Below are positions 1 through 7,329 of a stretch of DNA of 18,409 nt, piece after piece (positions within the stretch are counted from its first letter, which is position 1; every line of letters starts with the position of its first letter). Origin of the DNA: JAEUPI01 sp044222685 (lineage in GTDB: Bacteria > Pseudomonadota > Gammaproteobacteria > Burkholderiales > Burkholderiaceae_C). The notes beneath the pieces are model-generated. The model was not told the DNA's origin, did not search any database, and saw nothing but the letters and a program-made list of their open reading frames with translations. A program made the translations under genes and the position numbers. The stretch lies in the NCBI GenBank assembly GCA_044222685.1, contig JBGAMU010000078.1:1-18409 (forward strand), written 5' to 3'.

Positions 1-645
1 CGCATCGTCGAGTCGATCACGTCGGCCATCGTCGAGCGCCGGCTGATGCCCGGCACCAAGCTCGCCGAGCAGCAGATCGCCGACATCTTCAAGGTCAGCC
101 GCACGCTGGTGCGACAGGCGCTCAACCAGCTCTCGCGCGACCACCTGGTGACGCTGGCGCCGGCGCGCGGCGCCTTCGTCGCCACGCCCAGCATCGAGGA
201 GGCGCGCCAGGTCTTCGAGGTGCGCCGCATGGTCGAGTCGGCGATGGTGCGCCGGCTCTGCGCGGACATCACCGACGAGCAGGTGCGCGCGCTGCGCGCA
301 CACCTGAAGCAGGAGGGCGACGCCGTCGCGCGCACCGACGTCAGCGGCCGCACTCGGCTGCTCGCCGATTTCCACGTCGTGCTGGCGCGCATGCTGGGCA
401 ACCAGGTGCTGGCCGACCTGCTGGCCGACCTGCTGTCGCGCTGCTCGCTGATCGCGCTGATGTACCAGTCGTCGCACTCGGCCGAACATTCGGCCGACGA
501 GCATGTCGCCATCGTCGAGGCGCTCGCCGCACGCAATGCGCGCGCCGCCGCCAAGCTGATGGATGATCATCTCGGCAACGTCGAGCGCAACCTTCAGATC
601 CACCCCCGCGTCGGCGACCTCGTCGACCTGTTGAGGCCCGCATGA
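1..645 (+). CDS. GntR-family (FadR/FCD subfamily) transcriptional regulator, 5'-truncated
   Basis: The reading frame is open from base 1, so the true start lies upstream of the window; the ATG at 46 is internal. The visible 214 residues begin inside the winged-helix DNA-binding domain, with recognition-helix-like sequence (EQQIADIFKVSRTLVRQAL) followed by the wing (APARGAFVA). The rest is an all-helical FCD ligand-binding domain. It carries the histidines typical of its metal/ligand site, in DFHVVLARMLGN, in DEHVAIVEAL and in DDHLGNVERNL. FCD regulators usually sense small organic acids or catabolic intermediates. The stop codon overlaps the puuE start in an ATGA arrangement, so the regulator is translationally coupled to the catabolic genes. 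I infer that it controls this operon, probably responding to a purine-pathway intermediate; the ligand cannot be read from sequence. Confidence 0.93.
   Translation, partial: RIVESITSAIVERRLMPGTKLAEQQIADIFKVSRTLVRQALNQLSRDHLVTLAPARGAFVATPSIEEARQVFEVRRMVESAMVRRLCADITDEQVRALRAHLKQEGDAVARTDVSGRTRLLADFHVVLARMLGNQVLADLLADLLSRCSLIALMYQSSHSAEHSADEHVAIVEALAARNARAAAKLMDDHLGNVERNLQIHPRVGDLVDLLRPA
633..636 (+). promoter_or_regulatory. Ribosome binding site for puuE inside the regulator's 3' end
   Basis: GAGG lies five bases before the ATG at 642, inside the last codons of the GntR gene. It supports the ATGA-overlap start for puuE and translational coupling to the regulator. Confidence 0.6.
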
Positions 646-1592
646 GCCAACTGCCCTACCCGAGAGACCTGCGCGGCTACGGCCGCACGCCGCCGCACGC
701 CCGCTGGCCCGACGAGGCGCGTGTGGCCGTCAACTTCGTGCTCAACTACGAGGAGGGCGGCGAGAACAGCCCGCTGCACGGCGACCCCACGTCGGAGACA
801 TTCCTGTCCGAGCTCGTCACGGCGCAGGCCTACGAGAACCGGCACATGACGATGGAGTCGATGTACGAGTACGGCTCGCGCGCCGGCGTCTGGCGCATCC
901 TGCGCGAGTTCGACCGCCGCGGCCTGCCGCTCACCGTGTTCGGCGTCGTCGCCGCGCTGGAGCGCTACCCCGAGCTGGTGCAGACCTTCCTGGCCCGCGG
1001 CGACGAGATCGCCAACCACGGCCTGCGCTGGATCCACTACCAGAACCTGCCGGAAGGCACCGAGCGCAAGCATGTCGGCGTCGCGACGCACCTGCTGAAG
1101 ACGATGACCGGTGGCGCCTGGCCCGCCGGCTGGTACACCGGCCGCGACAGCCCGAACACGCGCCGCCTCGTCGTCGACCAGGGCGACTACGAATACGACA
1201 GCGACTACTATGGCGACGACCTGCCGTTCTGGCTGCATGTGAAGAAGAGCGACGGCACACGCGCGCCGCACCTCGTGGTGCCCTACTCGCTGGACACCAA
1301 CGACATGCGCTTCGTGCAGGCGCAGGGCTTCAACACCGGCGACCACTTCTTCACCTACCTGCGCGACGCCTTCGACGCGCTCTATGCCGAAGGCGACGAG
1401 GCACCGAAGATGATGTCCATCGGCATGCACTGCCGGCTGCTCGGCAAGCCGGGGCGCATCGGCTCGCTGCAGCGCTTTCTCGACCACGTGCAATCGAAGC
1501 AGCGGGTCTGGATCTGCCGCCGCGTCGACATCGCGCGCCACTGGAAGCGCACCCACCCGTTCGACCCCGCGACCGCCCACGGCTGGGAGTGA
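642..1592 (+). CDS. puuE: Allantoinase, PuuE type (polysaccharide-deacetylase fold)
   Basis: This 316-residue protein matches the PuuE allantoinase family, which opens the allantoin ring to give allantoate in the cytoplasm. PuuE is unrelated to the amidohydrolase-type AllB and uses the NodB/polysaccharide-deacetylase TIM-barrel fold. Family-typical stretches are VNFVLNYEEGGENS (about 30-43), the FGVVAALERYPE strand (about 100-111) and ARGDEIANHGLRWIHY (about 118-133), which is the NodB-like motif region containing D121 and H127. The length fits the family. The start is the ATG overlapping the regulator stop, with GAGG five bases upstream. The stop is followed two bases later by the next ATG, so the allantoinase is made together with the enzymes acting immediately before and after it in the pathway. 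Confidence in the family is high; substrate specificity rests on family knowledge and neighbours. Confidence 0.93.
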   Translation: MSQLPYPRDLRGYGRTPPHARWPDEARVAVNFVLNYEEGGENSPLHGDPTSETFLSELVTAQAYENRHMTMESMYEYGSRAGVWRILREFDRRGLPLTVFGVVAALERYPELVQTFLARGDEIANHGLRWIHYQNLPEGTERKHVGVATHLLKTMTGGAWPAGWYTGRDSPNTRRLVVDQGDYEYDSDYYGDDLPFWLHVKKSDGTRAPHLVVPYSLDTNDMRFVQAQGFNTGDHFFTYLRDAFDALYAEGDEAPKMMSIGMHCRLLGKPGRIGSLQRFLDHVQSKQRVWICRRVDIARHWKRTHPFDPATAHGWE

Positions 1593-1594
1593 CG

Positions 1595-3376
1595 ATGCTG
1601 ACGCTGCAACGCCTCAATGCCGCCACCGAGGCGGAGTTCACCACGCTGCTCGACGGCGTGTACGAGCACTCGCCCTGGATCGCGCAGGCGACCTGGCCGC
1701 GGCGGCCGTTCGCCAGCCTGCCGCAACTGAAGCACGCGCTGGTGCAGACGGTGCGCCAGTCCGGGCGCGACACGCAGGTCGGCCTGATCCGCGCCCACCC
1801 GGAGCTGGCCGGCAAGGCGATGGTGAGCAAGACCCTCACCGCCGAATCGACGAACGAGCAGGGCAAGGCCGGCCTCACCGACTGCACGCCGCAGGAGTTC
1901 GCCACCATCCAGCGGCTCAACACCGAATACAACGAGCGCTTCGGCTTTCCGTTCATCCTGGCCGTGCGCGGACCGCGCGGCACCGGCCTGAGCAAGCAGG
2001 AGATCATCGCCACCTTCGCGCGGCGGGTGCGTCACCATCCGGACTTCGAGCTCGCCGAGGCGCTGCGCAACATCCATCGCATTGCCGAGATCCGGCTCAA
2101 CGACAAGTTCGGCGTCGCGCCCGAGCTCGGCAATGGGGTGTGGGACTGGGCCGAGCGCCTGGCGCAGCACAGCGACGCCGGCTACGCCGAACGCGGCGAG
2201 CTCACGGTGACCTACCTGACCGATGCGCACCGCGCCTGCGCGCAGCGCCTGTCACACTGGATGAAGGCCGACTGCGGCTTCGACGAGGTCGAGACCGACG
2301 CCGTCGGCAACGTCGTCGGCGTCTATCACGGCAGCGACCGCCACGCGAAGCGGCTGCTCACGGGCAGCCACTACGACACCGTGCGCAACGGCGGCAAGTA
2401 CGACGGTCGGCTCGGCATCCTGGTGCCGATGGCCTGCGTGCGCGAACTCAGTCGCGCCGGCCGGCGGCTGCCGTTCGGCCTCGAAGTGGTCGGCTTCGCC
2501 GAAGAGGAAGGCCAGCGCTACAAGGCCACCTTCCTCGGCTCGGGCGCCCTCACCGGCCACTTCGACCCGGCCTGGCGCGACCCGGCCGACGCCGACGGCG
2601 TGACGATGCGCGATGCGATGACGCATGCCGGCCTGTGCATCGACGACATCCCGAAGCTGAAGCGCGACCCGGCGCGTTATCTCGGCTTCGTCGAGGTGCA
2701 CATCGAGCAGGGTCCGGTGCTCAACGAGATCGACCTGCCGCTGGGCATCGTCACCTCGATCAACGGCGGCGTGCGCTACCAGTGCGAGGTGACCGGCATG
2801 GCCAGCCACGCCGGCACCACGCCGATGGACCGCCGCCGCGACGCCGCCGCCGCGGTGGCCGAGCTGATCCTCTATGTCGAGCGGCGTGCGGCGTCGGTGC
2901 CGCACGTGGTCGGCACCGTCGGCATGCTGCAGGTACCCAACGGCTCGATCAACGTGGTGCCCGGACGCTGCACCTTCAGCCTCGATCTGCGCGCCACCAC
3001 CAACGACGCGCGCGACGCGCTGGCCCGCGACGTGCTGGCCGAGCTGGCGCGCATCTGCCACGCGCGCGGCCTGCAATACACGGCGGAGGAGACCATGCGC
3101 GCCGCCGCGGCGCCGAGCGCACCGGCCTGGCAGCAGCGCTGGGAGCAGGCGGTGGCGGCGCTGGGCCTGCCGCTGCACCGCATGCCCAGCGGCGCCGGCC
3201 ACGACGCGATGAAGCTGCACGAGGTGATGCCGCAGGCCATGCTGTTCCAGCGCGGCCTGAACGCCGGCATCAGCCACAATCCGCTCGAATCGATCACCAA
3301 CGACGACACCGAGCTGACCGTGCGCGCCTTCGCGCACCTGCTCGAGCAGCTGGCAGCCGACGGAGGGCAGGCTTGA
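1595..3376 (+). CDS. Fusion: OHCU decarboxylase (UraD) + allantoate amidohydrolase (M20, AllC-like)
   Basis: Two enzymes are joined in one 593-residue chain. Residues about 1-170 are the 2-oxo-4-hydroxy-4-carboxy-5-ureidoimidazoline decarboxylase that makes S-allantoin: catalytic His68 in AHPELAGKAM, the SxxEQ motif around 85-89 and NTEYNERFGFPFILAVRG. Residues about 178-590 are a hydantoinase/carbamoylase-type M20 amidase acting on allantoate. It has GSHYDT (H259, D261), KYDGRLG (D270), FAEEEGQRY (E303-305), VEVHIEQGP (H369), the lid motif ASHAGTTPMDRRRD (H405) and the C-terminal SHNPLE (H561), so its metal set is complete. The family normally gives ureidoglycine or ureidoglycolate plus ammonia and CO2. 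I chose ATG 1595 because GGGAG lies five bases before it. GTG 1589, overlapping the puuE stop, is the alternative and would add two residues. Confidence 0.93.
   Translation: MLTLQRLNAATEAEFTTLLDGVYEHSPWIAQATWPRRPFASLPQLKHALVQTVRQSGRDTQVGLIRAHPELAGKAMVSKTLTAESTNEQGKAGLTDCTPQEFATIQRLNTEYNERFGFPFILAVRGPRGTGLSKQEIIATFARRVRHHPDFELAEALRNIHRIAEIRLNDKFGVAPELGNGVWDWAERLAQHSDAGYAERGELTVTYLTDAHRACAQRLSHWMKADCGFDEVETDAVGNVVGVYHGSDRHAKRLLTGSHYDTVRNGGKYDGRLGILVPMACVRELSRAGRRLPFGLEVVGFAEEEGQRYKATFLGSGALTGHFDPAWRDPADADGVTMRDAMTHAGLCIDDIPKLKRDPARYLGFVEVHIEQGPVLNEIDLPLGIVTSINGGVRYQCEVTGMASHAGTTPMDRRRDAAAAVAELILYVERRAASVPHVVGTVGMLQVPNGSINVVPGRCTFSLDLRATTNDARDALARDVLAELARICHARGLQYTAEETMRAAAAPSAPAWQQRWEQAVAALGLPLHRMPSGAGHDAMKLHEVMPQAMLFQRGLNAGISHNPLESITNDDTELTVRAFAHLLEQLAADGGQA
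3362..3367 (+). promoter_or_regulatory. Strong Shine-Dalgarno deciding a TTG start
   Basis: GGAGGG sits five bases upstream of TTG 3373. No equally good site precedes ATG 3391, so the rare TTG start overlapping the previous stop is favoured. Confidence 0.55.
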
Positions 3377-4599
3377 GCGAAATCCATGACATGACCGACG
3401 CCTGGATCGACAAGCACTTCGACGAAGAGGTCGGTTTCCTGCAGGCGCTGGTGCACGTGCCCACCGACACGCCGCCGGGCAACAACGCGCCGCATGCCGA
3501 GCGCACCGCCGAGCTGCTCGAGAGCGTGGGCCTCCAGGTCGAGCGCCACAAGGTGCCCGAAGCGGTGGTCAAGGCCGCCGGCATGGTGTCGGTGACCAAT
3601 CTGATCGTGCGCCATCGCTTCGGCGACGGGCCGACGATCGCGCTCAACGCCCACGGCGACGTGGTGCCGCCCGGCGAAGGCTGGACGCACGACCCCTACG
3701 GCGCCGAGATCGAGAACGGCCAGCTGTTCGGCCGCGCCAGCGCCGTGAGCAAGAGCGACTTTTCCACCTTCAGCTTCGCCGTGCGCGCGCTGGAAGCGGT
3801 GGCCCGGCCCACGCGCGGCACGGTCGAGCTGCATTTCACCTACGACGAGGAGTTCGGCGGCGAGCTCGGCCCGGGCTGGCTGCTCAACCTGGGGCTGACC
3901 CAGCCCGACGTGCTGATCGCCGCCGGCTTCAGCTACCAGGTGGTGGTGGCGCACAACGGATGCCTGCAGCTGGAAGTCACGCTGCACGGGCTGGCCAGCC
4001 ATGCCGCCTATCCCGAGACCGGCGTCGACGCGCTGCAGGCCGCCAACAAGCTGCTGACCGCGCTGTACGCCCACAACGACGTGCTGCGCACGCGCAAGTC
4101 CAAGGTCGCCGGCATCGACCACCCCTACCTGAACGTCGGCCGCATCAGCGGCGGCACCAACACCAATGTGGTGCCCGGCAAGGTGGTGCTCAAGCTCGAC
4201 CGCCGCATGATCCCCGAGGAAGACGCCACCGCCGTCGAGGCCGAGGTGCGCGAGCTGATCACGAGCACGGTGGCGCAGAGCCCGGGCGTGCGGGTCGAGA
4301 TCAAGCGCATCCTGCTGGCCAAGGCGCTGAAGGCCTCGCCGAACAACCACGCACTGGTCAGCGCGCTGCAGCGCCACGCGCAGGCGCTGTTCGGCGAGCC
4401 GATTCCGGTGTCGGGTACGCCGCTGTACACCGACGTGCGGCTGTACGGCGAGCTGGGCATTCCAGTGGCGATCTACGGCGCCGGCCCGCGCACCGTGCTC
4501 GAGTCGAACGCCAAGCGGGCCGACGAGCACCTGGTGCTGGAGGACCTGCGGCGCGCCACCAAGGTGATCGCGCGCACCTTGAGCGACCTGCTGGCCTGA
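3373..4599 (+). CDS. M20-family (ArgE/DapE-like) hydrolase with atypical metal site
   Basis: This 408-residue protein has the ArgE/DapE architecture: a catalytic domain split by a lid domain. Positions are counted from the TTG start. NAHGDVV supplies H94 and D96 and TYDEEFGG supplies E159 and E160, as in the family. The lid motif LASHAAYPETG and the TPLYTDVRLYGELG segment are also present. By-eye comparison shows non-standard residues at three metal positions: the bridging Asp appears to be Val125 (in ASAVSKSDF), the GEPT Glu appears to be Gly185 (in IAAGFSYQ), and the C-terminal His appears to be Lys381 (in NAKRADEHL). I prefer TTG 3373, which overlaps the upstream stop (TTGA) and has GGAGGG five bases before it; ATG 3391 is the alternative. 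Its place after AllC suggests action on a ureide such as ureidoglycolate, but this is unproven. Confidence 0.85.
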   Translation: MSEIHDMTDAWIDKHFDEEVGFLQALVHVPTDTPPGNNAPHAERTAELLESVGLQVERHKVPEAVVKAAGMVSVTNLIVRHRFGDGPTIALNAHGDVVPPGEGWTHDPYGAEIENGQLFGRASAVSKSDFSTFSFAVRALEAVARPTRGTVELHFTYDEEFGGELGPGWLLNLGLTQPDVLIAAGFSYQVVVAHNGCLQLEVTLHGLASHAAYPETGVDALQAANKLLTALYAHNDVLRTRKSKVAGIDHPYLNVGRISGGTNTNVVPGKVVLKLDRRMIPEEDATAVEAEVRELITSTVAQSPGVRVEIKRILLAKALKASPNNHALVSALQRHAQALFGEPIPVSGTPLYTDVRLYGELGIPVAIYGAGPRTVLESNAKRADEHLVLEDLRRATKVIARTLSDLLA

Positions 4600-4602
4600 C
4601 CG

Positions 4603-4619
4603 GCGCCCCAAGGGGGTGC
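4603..4619 (+). terminator. Hairpin after the second M20 gene, possible weak terminator
   Basis: GCGCCCC-AAG-GGGGTGC can form a seven-pair stem, including one G-T wobble, with a three-base loop just after the stop codon. There is no U-tract, so it may only attenuate or protect RNA ends. It lies between the enzyme genes and the transporter genes. Confidence 0.3.
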
Positions 4620-4637
4620 AAGACCCGAGTGCCGGGT

Positions 4638-4671
4638 GCGCACGCGACTTGCACAATGGGTGGCAACCCAT
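4638..4671 (+). promoter_or_regulatory. Candidate promoter/operator ahead of the ABC transporter genes
   Basis: The only gap of more than about 15 bases in the plus-strand block up to 8658 holds two signals. Bases 4638-4653, GCGCACGCGACTTGCA, resemble a sigma-54 -24/-12 element (consensus TGGCACG-N4-TTGCW) but lack the first G of the -24 GG. The overlapping CACAAT (4652-4657) could instead be a sigma-70 -10 box with a poor -35. Directly downstream, ATGGGT-GGCA-ACCCAT (4656-4671) is a perfect six-base inverted repeat that could be an operator or a leader hairpin. Nitrogen control through sigma-54 would suit the pathway, but the match is imperfect. Confidence 0.3.
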
Positions 4672-4693
4672 CAAAACCAACGGAGCTCAGGCC

Positions 4694-5737
4694 TTGACCC
4701 CCATCACGATCCCACGCCGCCAGGCGATCGCCGCCCTTGCCACCTCGCTGGCCCTGCTCGCCGCGCCGGCGCTGGCGCAGACCCCGATCAAGTTTCAGCT
4801 CGACTGGCGGTTCGAAGGCCCGGCGGCGCTGTTCCTCGCGTCGAGCGCGAAGGGCTACTACAAGGCGGCGGGCCTGGATGTCACCATCGACGCCGGCAAC
4901 GGCTCGGGCGGCACCGTCACCCGCGTGGCCTCGGGCTCGTACGACATGGGCTTCGCCGATCTGGCCGCGCTGATGGAGTTCCACGCCAACAACCCCGATG
5001 CGCCGAACAAGCCGGTGGCGGTGATGATGGTCTACAACAACACGCCGGCGGCAGTGCTCACGTTGAAGAAGAGCGGCATCAAGGCGCCCGGCGACCTGAA
5101 CGGCAAGAAGGTCGGCGCGCCGGTGTTCGACGCCGGCCGTCGCGGCTTCCCGATCTTCGCCAAGGCCAACAGCGTGGGCGCCATCACCTGGGTGACGATG
5201 GACCCGCCGCTGCGCGAGACGATGCTCGCCAAGGGCGAGGTCGATGCGATCACCGGCTTCTCGTTCACCTCGCTGCTCAATCTGGAGGCGCGTGGCGTGG
5301 CGACCGGCGACATCGTCGTGATGCCCTATGCCCAGCACGGCGTCAAGCTGTACGGCAACGTGATCATCGCGACACCCAAGCTGATGAAGGAGAACCCGCA
5401 GGCGGTCAAGGCCTTCCTGAGCGCGTTCACCAAGGGCGCCAAGGAGGTGATGGCCAACCCCGACGCGGCGATCGACTACGTGAAGGCGCGCGACGGCATC
5501 ATCAACGTCGACCTCGAGAAGCGCCGCCTGCGCATGGCCATCGACGCGGTGGTGGCCAGCCCCGACGCGCGCAGCGAAGGCTTCGGCGTCGTCGTGCCGG
5601 GCCGGCTGGCGCTGATGGCGTCTCAGGTGTCCGATGCATTCGGCACCAAGACCCGCGTCGATCCGGCAGCGGTGTGGAGCGATGGCTTCCTGCCGGCCAA
5701 GGCGGAACTCAACATCCTGCCGCCCGCGAAGAAGTAG
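4694..5737 (+). CDS. ABC transporter periplasmic substrate-binding protein (NMT1/SsuA-like)
   Basis: This 347-residue binding protein begins with an export signal (MTPITIPRRQAIAALATS, hydrophobic core, cleavage after ALA about residue 28). PRR at the front could allow Tat export, although the sequence also looks Sec-compatible. The mature start FQLDWRFEGPAALFLAS and the following KGYYKAAGLDVTID are typical of the NMT1/THI5-like and SsuA/TauA superfamily, which binds pyrimidine precursors, sulfonates, nitrate and related small molecules. I chose TTG 4694 because GGAG lies eight bases upstream and the signal peptide then starts at the N-terminus; the upstream GTG 4616 would bury it. It is followed by its ATPase and permease. 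The setting among purine/ureide enzymes suggests a purine, ureide or similar nitrogen compound as ligand. A thiamine-precursor or sulfonate role cannot be excluded. Confidence 0.9.
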   Translation: MTPITIPRRQAIAALATSLALLAAPALAQTPIKFQLDWRFEGPAALFLASSAKGYYKAAGLDVTIDAGNGSGGTVTRVASGSYDMGFADLAALMEFHANNPDAPNKPVAVMMVYNNTPAAVLTLKKSGIKAPGDLNGKKVGAPVFDAGRRGFPIFAKANSVGAITWVTMDPPLRETMLAKGEVDAITGFSFTSLLNLEARGVATGDIVVMPYAQHGVKLYGNVIIATPKLMKENPQAVKAFLSAFTKGAKEVMANPDAAIDYVKARDGIINVDLEKRRLRMAIDAVVASPDARSEGFGVVVPGRLALMASQVSDAFGTKTRVDPAAVWSDGFLPAKAELNILPPAKK

Positions 5738-5743
5738 CGCAGG

Positions 5744-6562
5744 ATGTCTTTCGTTGATTTCCGCGGCGTCTGGCTCGCCTACAACGACGAGCTGCTCGCT
5801 GAAGGACACTTCGCGGTCGAGGACATCTCGCTGCAGGTGAACGACGGCGAGTTCATCGCCATCGTCGGCCCGTCGGGTTGCGGCAAGTCGACCTTCATGA
5901 AGCTCACCACCGGGCTGAAGATGCCGAGCAAGGGCACCATCACGATCGGCGGCGCGCCGGTGACCGGGCCGCTGAAGATCAGCGGCATGGCCTTCCAGGC
6001 GCCGAGCCTGCTACCGTGGCGAACGACGCTCGACAACGTGCTGCTGCCGCTGGAGATCGTCGAGCCCTACCGCAGCAGCTTCAAGAGCAAGCGGCGCGAA
6101 TACGAAGCCAAGGCGCGCGACCTGCTGAAGAGCGTGGGCCTGGCCGGCTACGAGGACAAGTTCCCCTGGCAACTGTCGGGCGGCATGCAGCAGCGCGCCA
6201 GCATCTGCCGCGCGCTGGTGCACGAGCCGAAGATGCTGCTGCTCGACGAACCGTTCGGCGCGCTCGACGCGTTCACCCGCGAGGAGCTGTGGTGCACGCT
6301 GCGCGACCTGCAGGCGGCGCAGAAATTCAACGTCATCCTGGTCACGCACGACCTGCGAGAGAGCGTGTTCCTCGCCGACACGGTGTACGTGATGAGCAAG
6401 AGCCCGGGCCGCTTCGTGGTCAAGCGCACCATCGACCTGCCGCGACCGCGTGACCTGGAGATCACCTACACGCCGGAGTTCACCGACATCGTGCACGAGC
6501 TGCGCGGCCATATCGGCGCCAGCCGCCAGAAGGCCGGCTCGACAGCGGCGACGGCGTCATGA
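5744..6562 (+). CDS. ABC transporter ATP-binding protein (SsuB/TauB/NrtD-like)
   Basis: This 272-residue ATPase has a complete nucleotide-binding site: Walker A GPSGCGKST (42-50), Q-loop Gln85 in AFQAPSLLPWRT, signature LSGGMQQR (144-151), Walker B MLLLDEPFGALD (164-175) and the switch His202 in LVTHD. The PSLLPW Q-loop and PFGALD Walker B follow the nitrate/sulfonate/taurine importer subfamily, matching the binding protein upstream. It starts six bases after the binding-protein stop. AGGA touches the ATG, so the ribosome site is poorly spaced and translation may depend on coupling. Its stop overlaps the permease start. It would energise import at the inner face of the membrane. Confidence 0.94.
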   Translation: MSFVDFRGVWLAYNDELLAEGHFAVEDISLQVNDGEFIAIVGPSGCGKSTFMKLTTGLKMPSKGTITIGGAPVTGPLKISGMAFQAPSLLPWRTTLDNVLLPLEIVEPYRSSFKSKRREYEAKARDLLKSVGLAGYEDKFPWQLSGGMQQRASICRALVHEPKMLLLDEPFGALDAFTREELWCTLRDLQAAQKFNVILVTHDLRESVFLADTVYVMSKSPGRFVVKRTIDLPRPRDLEITYTPEFTDIVHELRGHIGASRQKAGSTAATAS

Positions 6563-7329
6563 GGATCAGCAAGCGGGTCGAGCGCTGGTCGCCGCTGATC
6601 GTGCTGGTCGCGGTGCTGCTGCTGTGGCAGCTGGTGGTGATGGCCTTCGGCATTGCCGAGTTCATCTTCCCCAGCCCGTGGCAGATCGCACTGCAGTTCG
6701 TCGAGTTCCAGTCGGCGCTGCTGGAGGCGGCGTGGAAGACGTTCTGGGTCACGATGCTGGGCTTCGCGCTGTCGATCGCGGTGGGCGTGCTGCTCGGCTT
6801 CCTGATCGGCAGCTCGCGGCTGGCCTATACCGCGCTGTATCCGCTGATGGTCGCCTTCAACGCGGTGCCCAAGGCGGCGGTGGTGCCGATCCTCGTGGTC
6901 TGGTTCGGCATCGGCCTCGGGCCGGGTGTGCTCACCGCGTTCCTGATCTCGTTCTTCCCGATCACGGTGAACATCGCCACCGGGCTCGCCACGCTGGAGC
7001 CCGAGCTGGAGGACGTGCTGCGTGTGCTGGGTGCACGCCGCTGGGACGTGCTGATCAAGGTCGGCCTGCCGCGCTCGATGCCGTACTTCTATGCCTCGCT
7101 CAAGGTCGCCATCACGCTGGCCTTCGTCGGCACCGTGCTGGCCGAGATGACCGCCGGCGACTCGGGCATCGGCTACCTGATGCAGACCGCCGGCAGCCAG
7201 CAGCGCATGCCGCTGGCCTTTGCCGGGCTGGTGACGATCGGCGCGATGGCGATGGCGATGTACGAGTTGTTCTCGTGGATCGAGAAGCGCACCACCGGCT
7301 GGGCCCACCGCGGTTCTCAAGCCACATGA
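6559..7329 (+). CDS. ABC transporter permease (SsuC/TauC-like)
   Basis: This 256-residue integral membrane protein has about six predicted transmembrane segments, the first around 13-35 (SPLIVLVAVLLLWQLVVMAF). The cytoplasmic EAA loop that contacts the ATPase is visible at about 151-175 (EDVLRVLGARRWDVLIKVGL then PRSMP), with the conserved Gly158 and Leu-Pro. AEMTAGDSGIGYLM near 195-208 is typical of the BPD_transp_1 family in nitrate/sulfonate/taurine systems. The ATG overlaps the ATPase stop and its own stop overlaps the following deaminase start, both as ATGA, so transporter and deaminase are translated as a chain. It probably works as a homodimer with the two proteins before it. The substrate is not determined by the sequence. 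Confidence 0.93.
   Translation: MRISKRVERWSPLIVLVAVLLLWQLVVMAFGIAEFIFPSPWQIALQFVEFQSALLEAAWKTFWVTMLGFALSIAVGVLLGFLIGSSRLAYTALYPLMVAFNAVPKAAVVPILVVWFGIGLGPGVLTAFLISFFPITVNIATGLATLEPELEDVLRVLGARRWDVLIKVGLPRSMPYFYASLKVAITLAFVGTVLAEMTAGDSGIGYLMQTAGSQQRMPLAFAGLVTIGAMAMAMYELFSWIEKRTTGWAHRGSQAT

Noticed and set aside
594..1580. Minus-strand open frame antisense to puuE
   Set aside because: Val/Ala/Arg-rich with no motif; the opposite strand encodes a well-supported allantoinase.
2140..3372. Long 5' extension of the second M20 gene frame
   Set aside because: The first 411 codons are an Arg/Ala-rich shadow of the UraD-AllC gene in another frame. Homology begins only at about 3373, where a strong ribosome site is found.
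2872..4680. Minus-strand open frame of 602 codons
   Set aside because: His/Val/Gln-rich antisense shadow of the AllC domain and the second M20 gene.
4616..4693. Upstream GTG start for the substrate-binding protein
   Set aside because: It would place 26 polar residues before a normal signal peptide and lacks a ribosome site; TTG 4694 has GGAG at the right distance.
6450..7325. 5' extension of the deaminase frame through the permease gene
   Set aside because: The translation is low-complexity and overlaps the permease in another frame; deaminase homology starts at ATG 7326.
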